A stretch of DNA of 64,000 nt from JACCXG01 sp963750935. Its GTDB lineage: Bacteria; Acidobacteriota; Vicinamibacteria; Vicinamibacterales; 2-12-FULL-66-21. The position numbers and the translations under genes are program-made. The stretch lies in the NCBI GenBank assembly GCA_963750935.1, contig CAVVSR010000011.1, positions 62,001 through 126,000 of the forward strand. Direction: 5' to 3'. Below are positions 48,983 to 59,200 of this stretch, piece by piece (the stretch's first letter is position 1; every line of letters begins with the position of its first letter). A model generated the notes under the pieces. The model did not search any database, had not been told where the DNA came from, and was given only the letters and a program-made list of their open reading frames with translations.

Positions 48983-50359
48983 TCAGCCGTCCAGGTGTTT
49001 CAGGATGACGTCGTGCACGGCGGTGGAATCGAGCACTGGCGCCTGAATCAGCTCGGTCCGGCGGGTGACGAAAATCGGCGTGTCCGCCTCGCCCGGGTCG
49101 GGGCGGCGGCCATGCGACCCCTTCACCAGCGTGGCGTCGAGCGGGATGACGTCGAGCAGGGTGCGGAATCCCATCGCCTTGCGGGCGAGCTTCGAGCCGA
49201 CGGTCAGGGCCGGTATGCGAATGGAGGGGTCGAGGAACAGCTCGACCGGGTCGTAGCCCGGCTTACGGTGGATGTCGACCGTTCGCGCGAAATCCGGCGC
49301 CCGTCGATCGTCGAGCCAGTAGTAATAGGTGAACCAGGCCTCAGGCTTCGCGATCGCGATCAGGTCGCCAGCGCGCGGGTGAGCGATGCGGTATTCGGAC
49401 TTGCCGGCCGCATCCAGGACGCGCGCGACGCCGGGCAGGCTTTCGACGATTTCCTGGACCCGGCTCAGCATCGAACGGTCGTTCACATACACGTGCGCGA
49501 CCTGATGGTCGGCGACCGCGAACGCCGCACTGGCGCCGGCGTCGAGGAGCTCGAGGCCGAGCTCGTCGCGGATGGCCACGAGCTGGTGCTGGCGCAGCGC
49601 CCGGTTGATGTGGACGGGGGTGGTGACGTCCCGGAGCCCGTATTCCGACAGCACGATCACCTGCGCGCCGGCCGCTTCGTAGAACTGAATCAGGTCGCCG
49701 CAGACCTCGTCGACCAGGCGCACGTCCTCGTTCGCCGCAGCAGACGAGGCGCCGACACGCTGCAGGTTGTAGTCGAGATGCGGCAGGTAGACGAGGGTCA
49801 GCGTCGGACGGTACTGGCGTTCGACCCGCTTCGACGCTTCAGCGATCCAGCGTGTCGAGGCGATCGAGGCGCGCGGTCCCCAGAAGTTGAAGAGCGGGAA
49901 CGTGCCCAGCTCCCGCTGGAGGTCGTCGCGCAGGCCGGCCGGAACGGTGTAGACGTCGGGCAGCTTGCGGCCGTCGGCCGGATACATCGGACGCGGCGTC
50001 ACGCCGTAGTCCACCGACGAATACATGTTGAACCACCAGAACATGTTCGCGCAGGTGAACGAGGGATCGGCGGCGCGCGCCGTCTCCCAGATCTTCGGGG
50101 CCTGGACCAGCCGGTTCGACTGCCGCCAGAACCGCACCTCCGCGTCGTCGTGCACGTACCAGCCGTTGCCGACAATGCCGTGGGTATCGGGTGTGGTGCC
50201 GGTGAGATAGTCGGACTGCGCCGTGCAGGTGACGGCGGGAAACGCGGCACGTACCGGCACGATCGTTCCGCCGCTGGCCCACGCCGCCAGGCGCGGGGCG
50301 GCCCGCGCGATCAACTCGGCGGTCAGGCCGACAACGTTCAGGACGACAGTCTTGCGCAT
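48983..50359 (-). CDS. Alkaline-phosphatase-superfamily phosphodiesterase, ebo cluster (EboF-like)
   Basis: The 458-residue type I phosphodiesterase/nucleotide pyrophosphatase has FPAVTCTAQSDYLTGTTPDT with the nucleophile Thr, HGIVGNGWYVHDDAEVRFW, PHLDYNLQRVG and LSEYGLRDVTTPVHINRAL as metal sites. It is the last gene of a six-gene minus-strand cluster that matches the ebo gene set. No signal peptide is visible, so it would act in the cytosol. Its substrate is unknown. Confidence 0.8.
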   Translation of the reverse strand: MRKTVVLNVVGLTAELIARAAPRLAAWASGGTIVPVRAAFPAVTCTAQSDYLTGTTPDTHGIVGNGWYVHDDAEVRFWRQSNRLVQAPKIWETARAADPSFTCANMFWWFNMYSSVDYGVTPRPMYPADGRKLPDVYTVPAGLRDDLQRELGTFPLFNFWGPRASIASTRWIAEASKRVERQYRPTLTLVYLPHLDYNLQRVGASSAAANEDVRLVDEVCGDLIQFYEAAGAQVIVLSEYGLRDVTTPVHINRALRQHQLVAIRDELGLELLDAGASAAFAVADHQVAHVYVNDRSMLSRVQEIVESLPGVARVLDAAGKSEYRIAHPRAGDLIAIAKPEAWFTYYYWLDDRRAPDFARTVDIHRKPGYDPVELFLDPSIRIPALTVGSKLARKAMGFRTLLDVIPLDATLVKGSHGRRPDPGEADTPIFVTRRTELIQAPVLDSTAVHDVILKHLDG

Positions 50360-50387
50360 GGCCTGGCGTCGGTCTGGCTGGTGGCGA

Positions 50388-51614
50388 TCAGGCGCCCGAC
50401 GTGGGCTCGCCGGCCGTCTGCAGCACCCAGTCGTACTCGCGGGCGATCGAGTCGAGCAGGTCCGCCTTCAGGCCGGCTGGCAGCACGTCCCAGGTGTAGG
50501 TTTCGATCTCCAGATGGGTGGTCGCGCCGGTGCCCAGCATGTGGCGCAGGACCTCCGCCACATACGACTGCGTCGAGCCGAGCTGGTCGTATTCGGCGGC
50601 GAACAGCGGCACGTGAAAGTGAATGCGCCAGTGCCGGGCTTCCGGATCGCCGGTCCGTTCGAGCGCGTCGGGGAGGTCGAGATAGTGGCGCAGGTCGCGC
50701 TCGCGCTGCTCGACGACCTGGTGCAGATAGGTGGCATCGGCAAACGGCCGGAGCCGCTCGACGATGCCGGCGACGGCAGCGGCGTCCCGCGGCAGCGGCA
50801 CGTCGAGCGCCGAACTGAGCTGGACCCGGCCGATCTTGATCCCGGCGTTGCGGATCTGTTCGATCGCCGACGCCGCGTCCTCGAACTCGACCGCGAAATG
50901 ACAGCAGTCGAAGCAGATTCGCACGTGCTCCAGCAGGTGGTCGCGCGCCGCCGCCTCGCCGATGCCGAGCGCGCGCGCGAGCCGCGGCGCACCGGCCGGC
51001 AGCAGGCGCGTGCTGAAGAACTCCAGCGTTTCGGCGGTGTTCTCGAGCACGCAGTCGGGTTCCGGCTCGATATCCAGGTGGATGCGCGTGCCGTCCTCGT
51101 CGCGGAGCCGTACCAGCCGCTCGGCGACCCGCACGACGTTGGCGATGATGACGTCCCAGGCGCCGGAGTCCGCGGCGGCGAGCCACGGCTTGTATGACAA
51201 CGGGGCGGTCGAGACGCCGCCGTCGAGGCCGCGCGGCAGTGTCTTCCGCAGGATCTCGATCAGATCCAGCGTGTAGTCGACGCGGGCGTCATGTCGCCAG
51301 TCCGGCGCGTAGACCGACGCCTTGACCGGCGTGCCGTGAAATGGTCCGTAGGGGAAGCCGTTGATGATCGCGACGTAGAGCCCTTCGGCCTCGAGGAAGG
51401 CGGCGAACTCCGCGAGCCGCGATCCGTCGAGCAGCTCACGGGCGTCGCGCGCCGACAGCCTCAGCCCGATTCCGAACGGCGCGTCCGGGGCGAAGCGCGC
51501 CTTCAGCGCCGGCCCATATCTGGCGACGTTGGCGAAGACGGCGTCCCATCCATCGGCGGGATGGATGTTCGTGCAGTAGGTGAGATGAAACCCGGGATGA
51601 CGGGACAGGCGCAC
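50388..51614 (-). CDS. TIM-barrel metabolite traffic protein EboE-like
   Basis: This xylose-isomerase-like TIM barrel of 408 residues begins HPGFHLTYCTNIHPADGWD, a start typical of EboE. It has FPYGPFHGTPVKASVYAPDW, HLDIEPEPDCVLENT and FDCCHFAVEFEDA as likely metal sites, and FAAEYDQLGSTQSYVAEVL. In cyanobacteria ebo genes are needed to export scytonemin precursor across the inner membrane; what this cluster moves is unknown. Confidence 0.82.
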   Translation of the reverse strand: MRLSRHPGFHLTYCTNIHPADGWDAVFANVARYGPALKARFAPDAPFGIGLRLSARDARELLDGSRLAEFAAFLEAEGLYVAIINGFPYGPFHGTPVKASVYAPDWRHDARVDYTLDLIEILRKTLPRGLDGGVSTAPLSYKPWLAAADSGAWDVIIANVVRVAERLVRLRDEDGTRIHLDIEPEPDCVLENTAETLEFFSTRLLPAGAPRLARALGIGEAAARDHLLEHVRICFDCCHFAVEFEDAASAIEQIRNAGIKIGRVQLSSALDVPLPRDAAAVAGIVERLRPFADATYLHQVVEQRERDLRHYLDLPDALERTGDPEARHWRIHFHVPLFAAEYDQLGSTQSYVAEVLRHMLGTGATTHLEIETYTWDVLPAGLKADLLDSIAREYDWVLQTAGEPTSGA

Positions 51615-51627
51615 TGGTGTCGGACGA

Positions 51628-52461
51628 TCAGGCGAGCGCGCCTTCGCGGGCGCGCGTCCCGGGCAGCTTGAACTTCGGCGACTGGCCGAGGAACTGCACC
51701 GGATTCTCGAACACGACGCGGTGAATCAACTCCTCCGAATGGCGCCGGCGGCGCATCTCCATGATGAAGCGAGGCACCGCGATGGCGTCGCTCAGCCCCC
51801 AGTCGCAGGCGCCGGCCACGCAGATGCGCTCCGGCCCGAACCGCTCGATCATGTCCACCGCCCGCGGCGCGGAGACCTTGGTGTTCGGATACAGCGTCAA
51901 CCCGGCCCAGTAGCCGTTGTCGAGAATCAGCCGCAGCGTGTGCTCTTCGGCGTGGTCCACCAGCACCCGCTCACGGTCGAGCGCGGCGAAGCTGTTGAGG
52001 ACGTCGACGGAGATCCGTGTGCCCTTCAGCTTGTCCTCGAGATGCGGCGTGTGGATGAGGATCATCTGCCGGTGCTCGAGCGCGATCTCGATCTGCTCCG
52101 TGTAGGTGTCGATCTCGTTGCGGGTGATCCGATTCAGCCCGATCTCGCCGATCCCCAGCACCGTCGGCCGATCCAGGTACTTCGGGATCCGCGCCAGCAC
52201 TTCGCGCGACAGCGGCCGGTCGTCGGCCTCCTTCGGGTTCATCGCCATCCAGGTGTAGTGCTGGATCTTGAACTGCGCGGCGCGTGCCGGCTCGAACTCG
52301 GTGAGCTGGCGGAAGTAGTCCTCGAATCCCTCGGCGGCGCTGCGATCCCAGCCGGCCCAGAACGCCGGCTCGGTGACGGCCACGCAGCCGGTCAGCGCCA
52401 TCTGCTGGTAGTCGTCGGTCGTGCGCGACACCATGTGCGCGTGATGGTCGATGTATCTCAT
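51628..52461 (-). CDS. TatD-family hydrolase, ebo cluster (EboB-like)
   Basis: The 277-residue metal-dependent hydrolase has the TatD/amidohydrolase metal sites: DHHAHMVSRTTDD at the start, GIGEIGLN in the middle, HTPHLEDK, DHAEEH and a late Asp (CDWGLSD). It starts four bases after the small gene upstream ends, so the two are coupled. Confidence 0.85.
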   Translation of the reverse strand: MRYIDHHAHMVSRTTDDYQQMALTGCVAVTEPAFWAGWDRSAAEGFEDYFRQLTEFEPARAAQFKIQHYTWMAMNPKEADDRPLSREVLARIPKYLDRPTVLGIGEIGLNRITRNEIDTYTEQIEIALEHRQMILIHTPHLEDKLKGTRISVDVLNSFAALDRERVLVDHAEEHTLRLILDNGYWAGLTLYPNTKVSAPRAVDMIERFGPERICVAGACDWGLSDAIAVPRFIMEMRRRRHSEELIHRVVFENPVQFLGQSPKFKLPGTRAREGALA

Positions 52462-52465
52462 GGCC

Positions 52466-52768
52466 CTACTCCCGGTTTCCCCGCGAGCGATCGTAGGCGC
52501 CGAACGCGCTCTTCCGATCGAGGGCGCCGAGCGGCTCGGTCGTCGGATCGCTGAAGAGCAGCTGCAGCCGGTCGAGGCGGTCCGAGCCGGTGGTGAGGCT
52601 CGCCAGCGCTTCGGCGAACGCCTTCATCCTGAAGTCCTGCCCGCCGTAGGCCGGATCGGTGCGATCGAGGCGGTCGAGGAAGGCGGCGACTTCGAGCAGT
52701 CGCGTCCGGTTCTCGATGAAGTACTCGTCGACGATCTCTTTCGGGCTGAGTGGTGAACGGCTGTCCAT
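52466..52768 (-). CDS. Small 100-residue protein of the ebo-like cluster
   Basis: The protein (MDSRSPLSPKEIVDEYFIEN, then a helix-rich middle with DRLDRTDPAYGGQDFRMKAF and DRLDRLQLLFSD) takes the place where eboA would be expected but is half the size, and I cannot align it to EboA by eye. It has no signal peptide or membrane segment and is probably all helical. The ATG at 52768 gives this protein; an in-frame extension upstream would run into repeat B and is unlikely. Function unknown. Confidence 0.7.
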   Translation of the reverse strand: MDSRSPLSPKEIVDEYFIENRTRLLEVAAFLDRLDRTDPAYGGQDFRMKAFAEALASLTTGSDRLDRLQLLFSDPTTEPLGALDRKSAFGAYDRSRGNRE

Positions 52769-52780
52769 ACGGTGAATCGC

Positions 52781-52874
52781 TTCTTCTTGTGCGCGGGGCC
52801 CCACCCCCGCGCCTTACGCGCTTCGCGCGACGGCCTTTGGCCTTGCCGCGCCTTCGGCGCGGCCCAGAGTCCAT
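52781..52874 (-). repeat. Multi-hairpin REP-like element, copy B
   Basis: Read on the minus strand: GCCGCGCC-gaa-GGCGCGGC, GGCC-aaa-GGCC, CGCGC-gaa-GCGCG, then GGGGGTGGGGCCCC and ACAAGAAGAAG. It lies directly 5' of the small ebo gene, its A/G tail close to the start codon. The first stem differs from copy A by paired changes. Confidence 0.8.
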
Positions 52875-52906
52875 CGAAGCAGCGGCCTGGGATCACCAAT
52901 CACCGA

Positions 52907-54073
52907 TCACGACTGCCCGGCCTGTATGGACCGCAGCACCTCGACGCTGCCCAGCATAACGCCTTTGTCGATCTCGTGGGCGTCGAACGGGACGCCGATC
53001 GCCCGGAGCAGCATGATCGTCAGCCGTCCGCCGAGGTGCTCGCGAAACTCGTCCAGGCCCTTCAGGATCGCCGGCTGATCGCCGATGCGCGAGTGCAGCT
53101 CCGGGGCGTAGACGGCCAGCTTCAGGCCGCGCAGCAGCGAGATGACGCGGCGCCAGTCGCCCTCCGCGAGAAAGCCGGAGAGGTGCGAATAGGTCGTGTC
53201 GAGCGCCAGCCCGATCGCGACCGCTTCGCCGTGCCTGAGCCGGTGGCTGGTGAGCCGCTCGAGCTTGTGCGCGGCCCAGTGGCCGAAGTCGAGCGGCCTC
53301 GACGAGCCCTGCTCGAACGGATCGCCGGCGGTCGCGATGTGCTGCAGGTGCAGCGCGGCCGACTGCCTGACCACCTGTTCCATCGCCGTCATGTCGCGGC
53401 CGGCGAGCCGCGGCGCCAGTTCCTCGATCTCCGCGAAGAACGTGTGGTCCTTGATCAGCGCGGCCTTGACCGCTTCCGACAGCCCGCCGCACCAGTCGCG
53501 ATCGGTCAGCGTCGCCAGGAACGACGAGTCGTTGACGACGGCGAACGGCGGCGTGAACGTGCCGAGGTAGTTCTTCTGGCCGAACGCGTTGATGCCGTTC
53601 TTGACGCCGACGGCGGAGTCGTCCTGCGACAGGACGGTCGTGGGGAAGCGGATCAGGCGAATGCCGCGATGCGCCATCGCGGCCGCATAGCCGACGACGT
53701 CGAGCACCGCGCCGCCGCCGACCGCGGCGACATACGAATGCCGATCGAGCGAGGCGTCGTGGATCGCCTGGAGCACCTGCTGCGTGGGCGCGGGATCGTT
53801 CTTGGCCTGCTCGCCTCCCGGGATCACCAGCACCTGGCCGGCGAGCTCGAGGGCGCCGGCATGATCGCGGCAGTAGCGCGAAATCGACTCCACCAGCCCG
53901 GGATGCGCCTCGCTGACGCCGCTGTCGACGATGAACAGAACGCGCGCGGGGCGCGGCGCCACGGCGCTGGGCGCAGCCTTCAGCACCAGCGGGTTGGACG
54001 AGTCGAACACGTCGCGGCTGAAGTAGACCGGGAAGCGGAAGCTGACGCGGATTTCGTGCTCGAGAATATGCAT
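52907..54073 (-). CDS. 3-dehydroquinate-synthase-like protein, ebo cluster (EboD-like)
   Basis: The 388-residue sugar-phosphate-cyclase fold shows NAD and metal elements: VIPGGEQAKND, AAVGGGAVLDVVGYAAA, RGIRLIRFPTTVLSQDDSA, VKNGINAFGQKNYLG, GGLSEAVKAALIKD, LDFGHWAAHKLE and LRHGEAVAIGLALD. The true chorismate-pathway aroB would normally lie elsewhere; cluster context favours EboD. It starts at MHILEHEIRVSF (54073). An upstream extension would only translate repeat C. Confidence 0.85.
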   Translation of the reverse strand: MHILEHEIRVSFRFPVYFSRDVFDSSNPLVLKAAPSAVAPRPARVLFIVDSGVSEAHPGLVESISRYCRDHAGALELAGQVLVIPGGEQAKNDPAPTQQVLQAIHDASLDRHSYVAAVGGGAVLDVVGYAAAMAHRGIRLIRFPTTVLSQDDSAVGVKNGINAFGQKNYLGTFTPPFAVVNDSSFLATLTDRDWCGGLSEAVKAALIKDHTFFAEIEELAPRLAGRDMTAMEQVVRQSAALHLQHIATAGDPFEQGSSRPLDFGHWAAHKLERLTSHRLRHGEAVAIGLALDTTYSHLSGFLAEGDWRRVISLLRGLKLAVYAPELHSRIGDQPAILKGLDEFREHLGGRLTIMLLRAIGVPFDAHEIDKGVMLGSVEVLRSIQAGQS

Positions 54074-54172
54074 CTTTTTTTGTTGCGCTTGGGGCCCCAC
54101 CCCCAAGCGCTGTACGCGCTGTGCGCGACGCCCTTTGGGCTTGCCGCCGCTCCGCGGCGGCCTGGGGCCCAT
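54074..54172 (-). repeat. Multi-hairpin REP-like element, copy C
   Basis: Read on the minus strand: GCCGCCGC-gga-GCGGCGGC, then GCCC-aaa-GGGC, which replaces the GGCC/GGCC of copies A and B by a double compensatory change. CGCGC-aca-GCGCG, GGGGGTGGGGCCCC and AACAAAAAAAG follow, abutting the eboD-like ATG. From 54173 to 54326 I see only GC-rich hairpins (CCGGCC-GGAGG-CCGG) and a partial GGGTGGGGCCC word. Confidence 0.8.
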
Positions 54173-54326
54173 CGAAGAGGCAACCGGCCGGAGGCCGGTC
54201 TTCGCGTGGGTGGGGCCCTCCGCCTCCGCGCGCTCTAATCCTTGCGCGCTACGGCGAGACCTCGCCGTAGCTGTTCGCCCGACTCACACGATCAGCGAAG
54301 GCGGGCACGCGAAACAAGAAATGCGT

Positions 54327-55193
54327 TCACGTCACTGCGAATCTGCGTGCGAGCGAGCCCGCGAGGAACGCCGTCAGCACGACGGCCGCCGCGTAAAACG
54401 GGCCGGCGTACGCCGCCGAAATCACGGCATCCACCAGCACCAGCGACAGCACGCCGCGTTTCACTGCGGTTCGAATCGGGCCCGGCATCGGCGTGCGCCG
54501 GGCTTCGAGAAAGGGCGGAAGCACGCGCCAGCCCAGGATCAGCAGGAGCATCACGGCCGGCAGGGCCCGCGCCTCCGCTCTGGCCGCCACCACCGCGAGT
54601 ACGAGCAGCGCGGCGCCCAAGGATATCAAAGCGACCGTCGCGTTCCGGCGGCTGCCGCCGTGCACTTCGCCGCGGCTCACGATCGTGATCGCGCCGATGT
54701 AGAGGAGCGGAATCGCCGCCAGCCACCACTCCGAGCGCACCGCCGCCGGCACCGCCGCCGCACCGAGGAGCAGGTTCAGCGCGCGGCACGATCCCATGCT
54801 GATCGCCGCGACGGGGAGGTAGCGCTTGCCCCAGGCGTCGTAGAAGAGCACCAGTCCGGCGATGGCGGCGGCGATCGTGCCGGCCAGCCAGGTCGTCCGG
54901 GCCGCGGCGACTACGCCGGCGACGAGCAGCGCCGCGCCCATGATCGCCGCCACTGACGCCGGCACCCGGCCCGAGGGGATCGGCCGCTCGGGCCGTTCGA
55001 CGCGGTCGAGATCCCGATCGAAGACGTCGTTCAGGACGACGCCGCCCCCGTAGAGGCAGGCCGTGGACAGCAGCAGCCACGGCAGCATGCCGAAGGGAGG
55101 GACGCCCGCCACCGCGAATCCCGCAAGCACATCGCCGAGCGCGGTCGCGACGTTGGCCGGACGCAGCAGCTCGAGCAGACCGCGCGCGATCAC
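54327..55193 (-). CDS. UbiA-family prenyltransferase-like protein, ebo cluster (EboC-like)
   Basis: This 288-residue integral membrane protein has about nine hydrophobic segments and the first UbiA Asp-rich motif (LNDVFDRDLDRVERPERPIPSG). A second acidic motif, YDAWGKR, is short of the usual DxxxD spacing, so activity may be changed. Start GTG at 55193. It is the first gene of the ebo-like cluster. The family makes or anchors prenylated lipids; its role in Ebo systems is not settled. Confidence 0.85.
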   Translation of the reverse strand: MIARGLLELLRPANVATALGDVLAGFAVAGVPPFGMLPWLLLSTACLYGGGVVLNDVFDRDLDRVERPERPIPSGRVPASVAAIMGAALLVAGVVAAARTTWLAGTIAAAIAGLVLFYDAWGKRYLPVAAISMGSCRALNLLLGAAAVPAAVRSEWWLAAIPLLYIGAITIVSRGEVHGGSRRNATVALISLGAALLVLAVVAARAEARALPAVMLLLILGWRVLPPFLEARRTPMPGPIRTAVKRGVLSLVLVDAVISAAYAGPFYAAAVVLTAFLAGSLARRFAVT

Positions 55194-55303
55194 GATGTCC
55201 GGATGATAAATGAGCCGGACGCGCGTGGCGTATTATCGAAAGCGGGCAAGGCATTCAATCGATTCGGGCAGCAGCACGCCGCGCTCGCGGCAGAGGGCTC
55301 TTC

Positions 55304-55894
55304 ATGACCAGGTTGCACACCGCCGTCTTCACGTTCGTCACCTGCGCGGTTTCCGCCACGTTCGCCGCTGGCGGGCCGATGGGTTCCCGTTCAGACATGC
55401 AGACGCCCCCCGCTGGCCAGAAGATGAAGCCGGAAGAGGTCCTCGAGGCCCAGGCCAAGAACGAGCAGGCCGGAACGCCCGACCAGGGGCGGCCGCTGTA
55501 CGAGAAACAATGCGCGAGCTGTCATCGGTTCGGCGCGTTGGGCAAGGACGTCGGTCCCGATCTCACGACGATTGCCAGCCGGTTCAAGCGGAAGGACGTG
55601 CTCGAGGCCGTGTTGTGGCCGTCGAAGGTCATCTCCGACCAGTACCAGGCCGAGATGTTCGAGCTCAGCGACGGCAAGATCGTCACCGGCGTCATCGTCC
55701 GCGAAACCGCGGCCGCGGTTCAGGTCCGAACCGCCGAGGCGCCGGACAAGCCGGTCGCCATTCCGAAGGCCCAGATCGCGAATCGCGCCGCATCGACGGT
55801 CTCGCTGATGCCCGAGGGCCTGATCGAGGGCATGAGCCACGACGACATCGCGAACCTGCTCGCGTTCGTGATGGCGCCCCCGCCCGCGAAGTAA
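55304..55894 (+). CDS. Secreted c-type cytochrome/heme-binding domain protein
   Basis: A signal peptide (TAVFTFVTCAVSATFAAGG) precedes a single c-heme motif CASCH (residues 70-74), with KDVGPDLTTIASRFKRKDVL and SDQYQAEMFELSDGKIVTGV. This is the putative heme-binding domain layout common in planctomycete and acidobacterial dehydrogenases, here stand-alone (196 residues). LMPEGLIEGMSHDDIANLLAFV supplies the axial Met. It is divergent from the ebo-like cluster. Confidence 0.85.
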   Translation: MTRLHTAVFTFVTCAVSATFAAGGPMGSRSDMQTPPAGQKMKPEEVLEAQAKNEQAGTPDQGRPLYEKQCASCHRFGALGKDVGPDLTTIASRFKRKDVLEAVLWPSKVISDQYQAEMFELSDGKIVTGVIVRETAAAVQVRTAEAPDKPVAIPKAQIANRAASTVSLMPEGLIEGMSHDDIANLLAFVMAPPPAK

Positions 55895-56232
55895 AAGCCG
55901 AGGTCCTCCGGGGTCGCCACGGCGATCGGCGCTGTTGGGCCAGACTTGCCAGCACAGCCTGGAGCGTTCCACAGTGCGAAATCAGGTGACCCTGTGCGAA
56001 TTACCAGCATTCCCACCAATTTCACCGATTCCTGCGAACTTTAGCGGTTAAGCTCGGTTTGTCAGAGCGAAAGCTTGTCGGTTGTACGACACGGCTTTGA
56101 CACGAGCCGGACGCCCGCGTAACCTCCCGCCATCTTTCGTCAGCGCGCGTGGCTCGGGCCGCGATCTCTTTCCGTGCGATTCCGGCAATCGCGCGCCGAC
56201 GTTCGGGGTACTGACAATCGGAGGAGGATGAC
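55895..56232 (+). other. Non-coding stretch before the TonB receptor gene
   Basis: This 338-base gap is relatively AT-rich at 55975-56090, which contains CAGTGCGAAATCAGGTGAC and CTGTGCGAATTACC, a loose direct repeat of TGTGCGAA. It probably holds the receptor promoter. GGAGGAGG at 56220 is the ribosome site of the GTG... or ATG-type start at 56233. No gene is supported. Confidence 0.4.
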
Positions 56233-59200
56233 GTGACTTATCGTCTCGCCAGAGTCGTGATCGCAATTGCGATGCTCGCGCTCGGCACCCAGTCCCTGCT
56301 CTTCGCGCAGGGCCTGACCGGTCAAATCTCGGGTGTCGTGACAGATTCGAGCGGCGGCGTCCTTCCGGGCGTCACCGTGGCCATCAAAAACACCGGCACC
56401 GGCCTGACCCGCGAATCGGTCACGGGTGCCGACGGTGTATTCGTCTTCCCGGATCTGCTCGCCGGCACGTTCGACCTGACCGTGACGATGCAGGGGTTCA
56501 AGGCCCACGAACAGCGTGGCATCGTCCTGACCTCGTCGGCGCGCGTTGCGCTCAGGACAATCGCGCTCGAGGTCGGCGGCATCGCGGAGACCATTTCGGT
56601 CCAGGCCGAAACGCTGCGGGTGCAGACCACCACCGGCGAACGTTCCGCGACGATCACGGCGGCGCAGATTGAAGACGTCGGCCTCAGGGGCCGCGACTTC
56701 ATGGGCACCCTGAAGGTGCTGCCCGGGCGTCATCGACACCGCGTCGACGCGCGACGCGCCAGGCTGGGGCTCGGTCGGCGGCATGTCGATCAACGGCCAG
56801 ACGTCGTTCAACTTCTCCTACGACGGCGTCACCAACAAGGACACCGGCTCGAACTCCGGCAACTACGCCGCGCCGGCGCTCGACTCGATTGCCGAAGTCA
56901 AGGTGCAGGCCTCGAACTTCCAGGCCGAGTACGGCCGCAGCTCCGGCGCCACGATCACCGTCGTGACCAAGAGCGGTACCCGGAACTTCCGCGGCACCGC
57001 CGCCTACTACAAGCGGCACGAGGCGCTGAATACGAATACCTGGGATCGGCGCCGCGCCTGCGACGCCGCGCTCGCCATCGGCCAGACGAACAACCAGAAC
57101 TGCGAAAAGGCCCCGTACCGGTTCGACAACACCGCCTGGACGCTGGGCGGCCCGGTCCTCATCCCCGGACTGGACTTCAACCGCAACCGCGACAAGCTGT
57201 TCTTCTTCTTCTCGCAGGATCTGCTGCCGCGCACCGATCCGGGCACGCTGCAGCTCAGCACGATGCCGACCGCGCTGGAACGCAACGGTGACTTCTCGCA
57301 GACGTTCGACAGCCAGGGCCGGCGGCTGAACATCAAAGACCCCACGCTCACGGGTCTGGCCTGTCACCCGACCAACACGCCGGCGGGGCCGGGGTGCTTC
57401 CCAGGCAACGTCATTCCCGCGGACCGCCTCAGCGCGATCGGACGGCAGATGCTGAGCCTGTTCCCGCTTCCCAACGCGACGGACCCGTCCGGCAGCCGGC
57501 AGTACAACTACACCTACCAGAACGAGCTCGAGAGGCCCCGCCACGACCAGGTCGGCCGCGTCGACCTCAACATCAACCGCGACACCACGTTCTACACCCG
57601 CGTGCAGTTCGGCAACGAGGTCAACTCGCGCGGCAATAACGCGTTCCTCGGCGCCGGCACCGGCAACGGCGGCAACGCCGGATGGCCGCAGTTCAACACC
57701 TCGTACGAGGTCGCATCGGTCAGCCTGGTGAACACCCTGCTGCACACGTTCAACTCGACGATGGTCGGCGAGATCACCGTCGGCCGGAACTGGGCCGAGC
57801 AGCTGGTGAGCCACGTCACGCAGGACGCGCTCGATCGCAACGATCGCCGCGTCGTCCTCGGCGGCCTGCCGCAGTTCTTCCCGAGCGCGAACCCGCAGTA
57901 CCTCGTGCCGCAGATCAGCTACGGCGGCACCAACGCGCTGCCCAACACGCGCGGCGTCGGCGTTGCCGACCGCTACCCGTTCAACGCCAGCAACACCATC
58001 TGGAACTTCTCGGCGAACATCTCGAAGGTGGCCGGCCGGCACAACCTGAAGGCGGGCGCCTTCCTCGAGAAGACGGCGCGCCCGGCGCCTCGCGCCGCAG
58101 TGTTCAACGGTGCCTTCAACTTCGACGGCAACGTCAGCAACCCGTTCGACACCAACCTCGGGTTCGCCAACGCGCTGCTCGGATCGATCAACAGCTACAC
58201 CGAGTCGACGGCGAAGCCGTACGCCGAGGGACGCTTCAACCAGTTCGAGATGTTCGTCCAGGACAACTGGCGCGTCCGCTCGAACCTGACCCTCGACTTC
58301 GGCGCCCGCTTCTACTACATCGGGCCGACCTTCGTCGCAGGGCAGGACGTGCTCGTACTTCCTCGAGCCCGACTGGGGCCTCGGCACCGCGCCGCTGCTC
58401 TTCGAGCCGGTCTGCCCGAACAACGCGGCGACCTGCGCGGGCAACGTCCGTCAGGCGCGCAATCCGCTGACCGGCGAGATCCTGAACAACACCTACATCG
58501 ACAAGCTGGTGCCCGGCTCGGGCAACTTCTACAACGGCATGGACGTGGTCGAGGAGACGGTGTACGGCGGCAAGGGTCTGCTGCCGGCGCCGCGCCTTGG
58601 GTTCGCCTGGGACCTCTTCGGCGACGGCAGCACGTCGGTCCGCGGCGGATGGGGCATCTTCTACGACCGCTACCAGGACGACATCATCCTGTCGCTCGTC
58701 GAGCAGCCGCCGCTCATGGACACCCGGACGACCAGCTTCACGACGATCCCGCAGCTGATGAACTCGCAGCTGATCCAGAGCCCGCGCGGCGTCACCGCGT
58801 TCGCCCCATTCGAGGCGCCGACGGTCTACAACTGGAGCATCGGCGTGCAGCGCGCGCTGCCCTGGAACATGATCGCCGACGTCGCCTATGTCGGGAACGC
58901 CGGGCGCAACCAGCCGGTGACGACGCAGATCAACGACCTGCCCTACGGCACGCAGCTGCTGCCGCAGAACGCCGATCCGACCAACGGCGGCCAGCCGAAG
59001 GCGGCCAACTACCTGCGGCCGTACCGCGGGTACGGTGGGATCGGTGTCCGCGACTGGACCGGCGTACAACGACTACCACTCGATCCAGGTGTCGGTGAAC
59101 CGCCGCTTCGCGCAGGGCTTCGCGTTCGGCGTCGCCTACACGGGGATGCAGCGGAAGGCAATGGGAACCTTCGATCCGTTCCTGAGCGAAGCGGACAACG

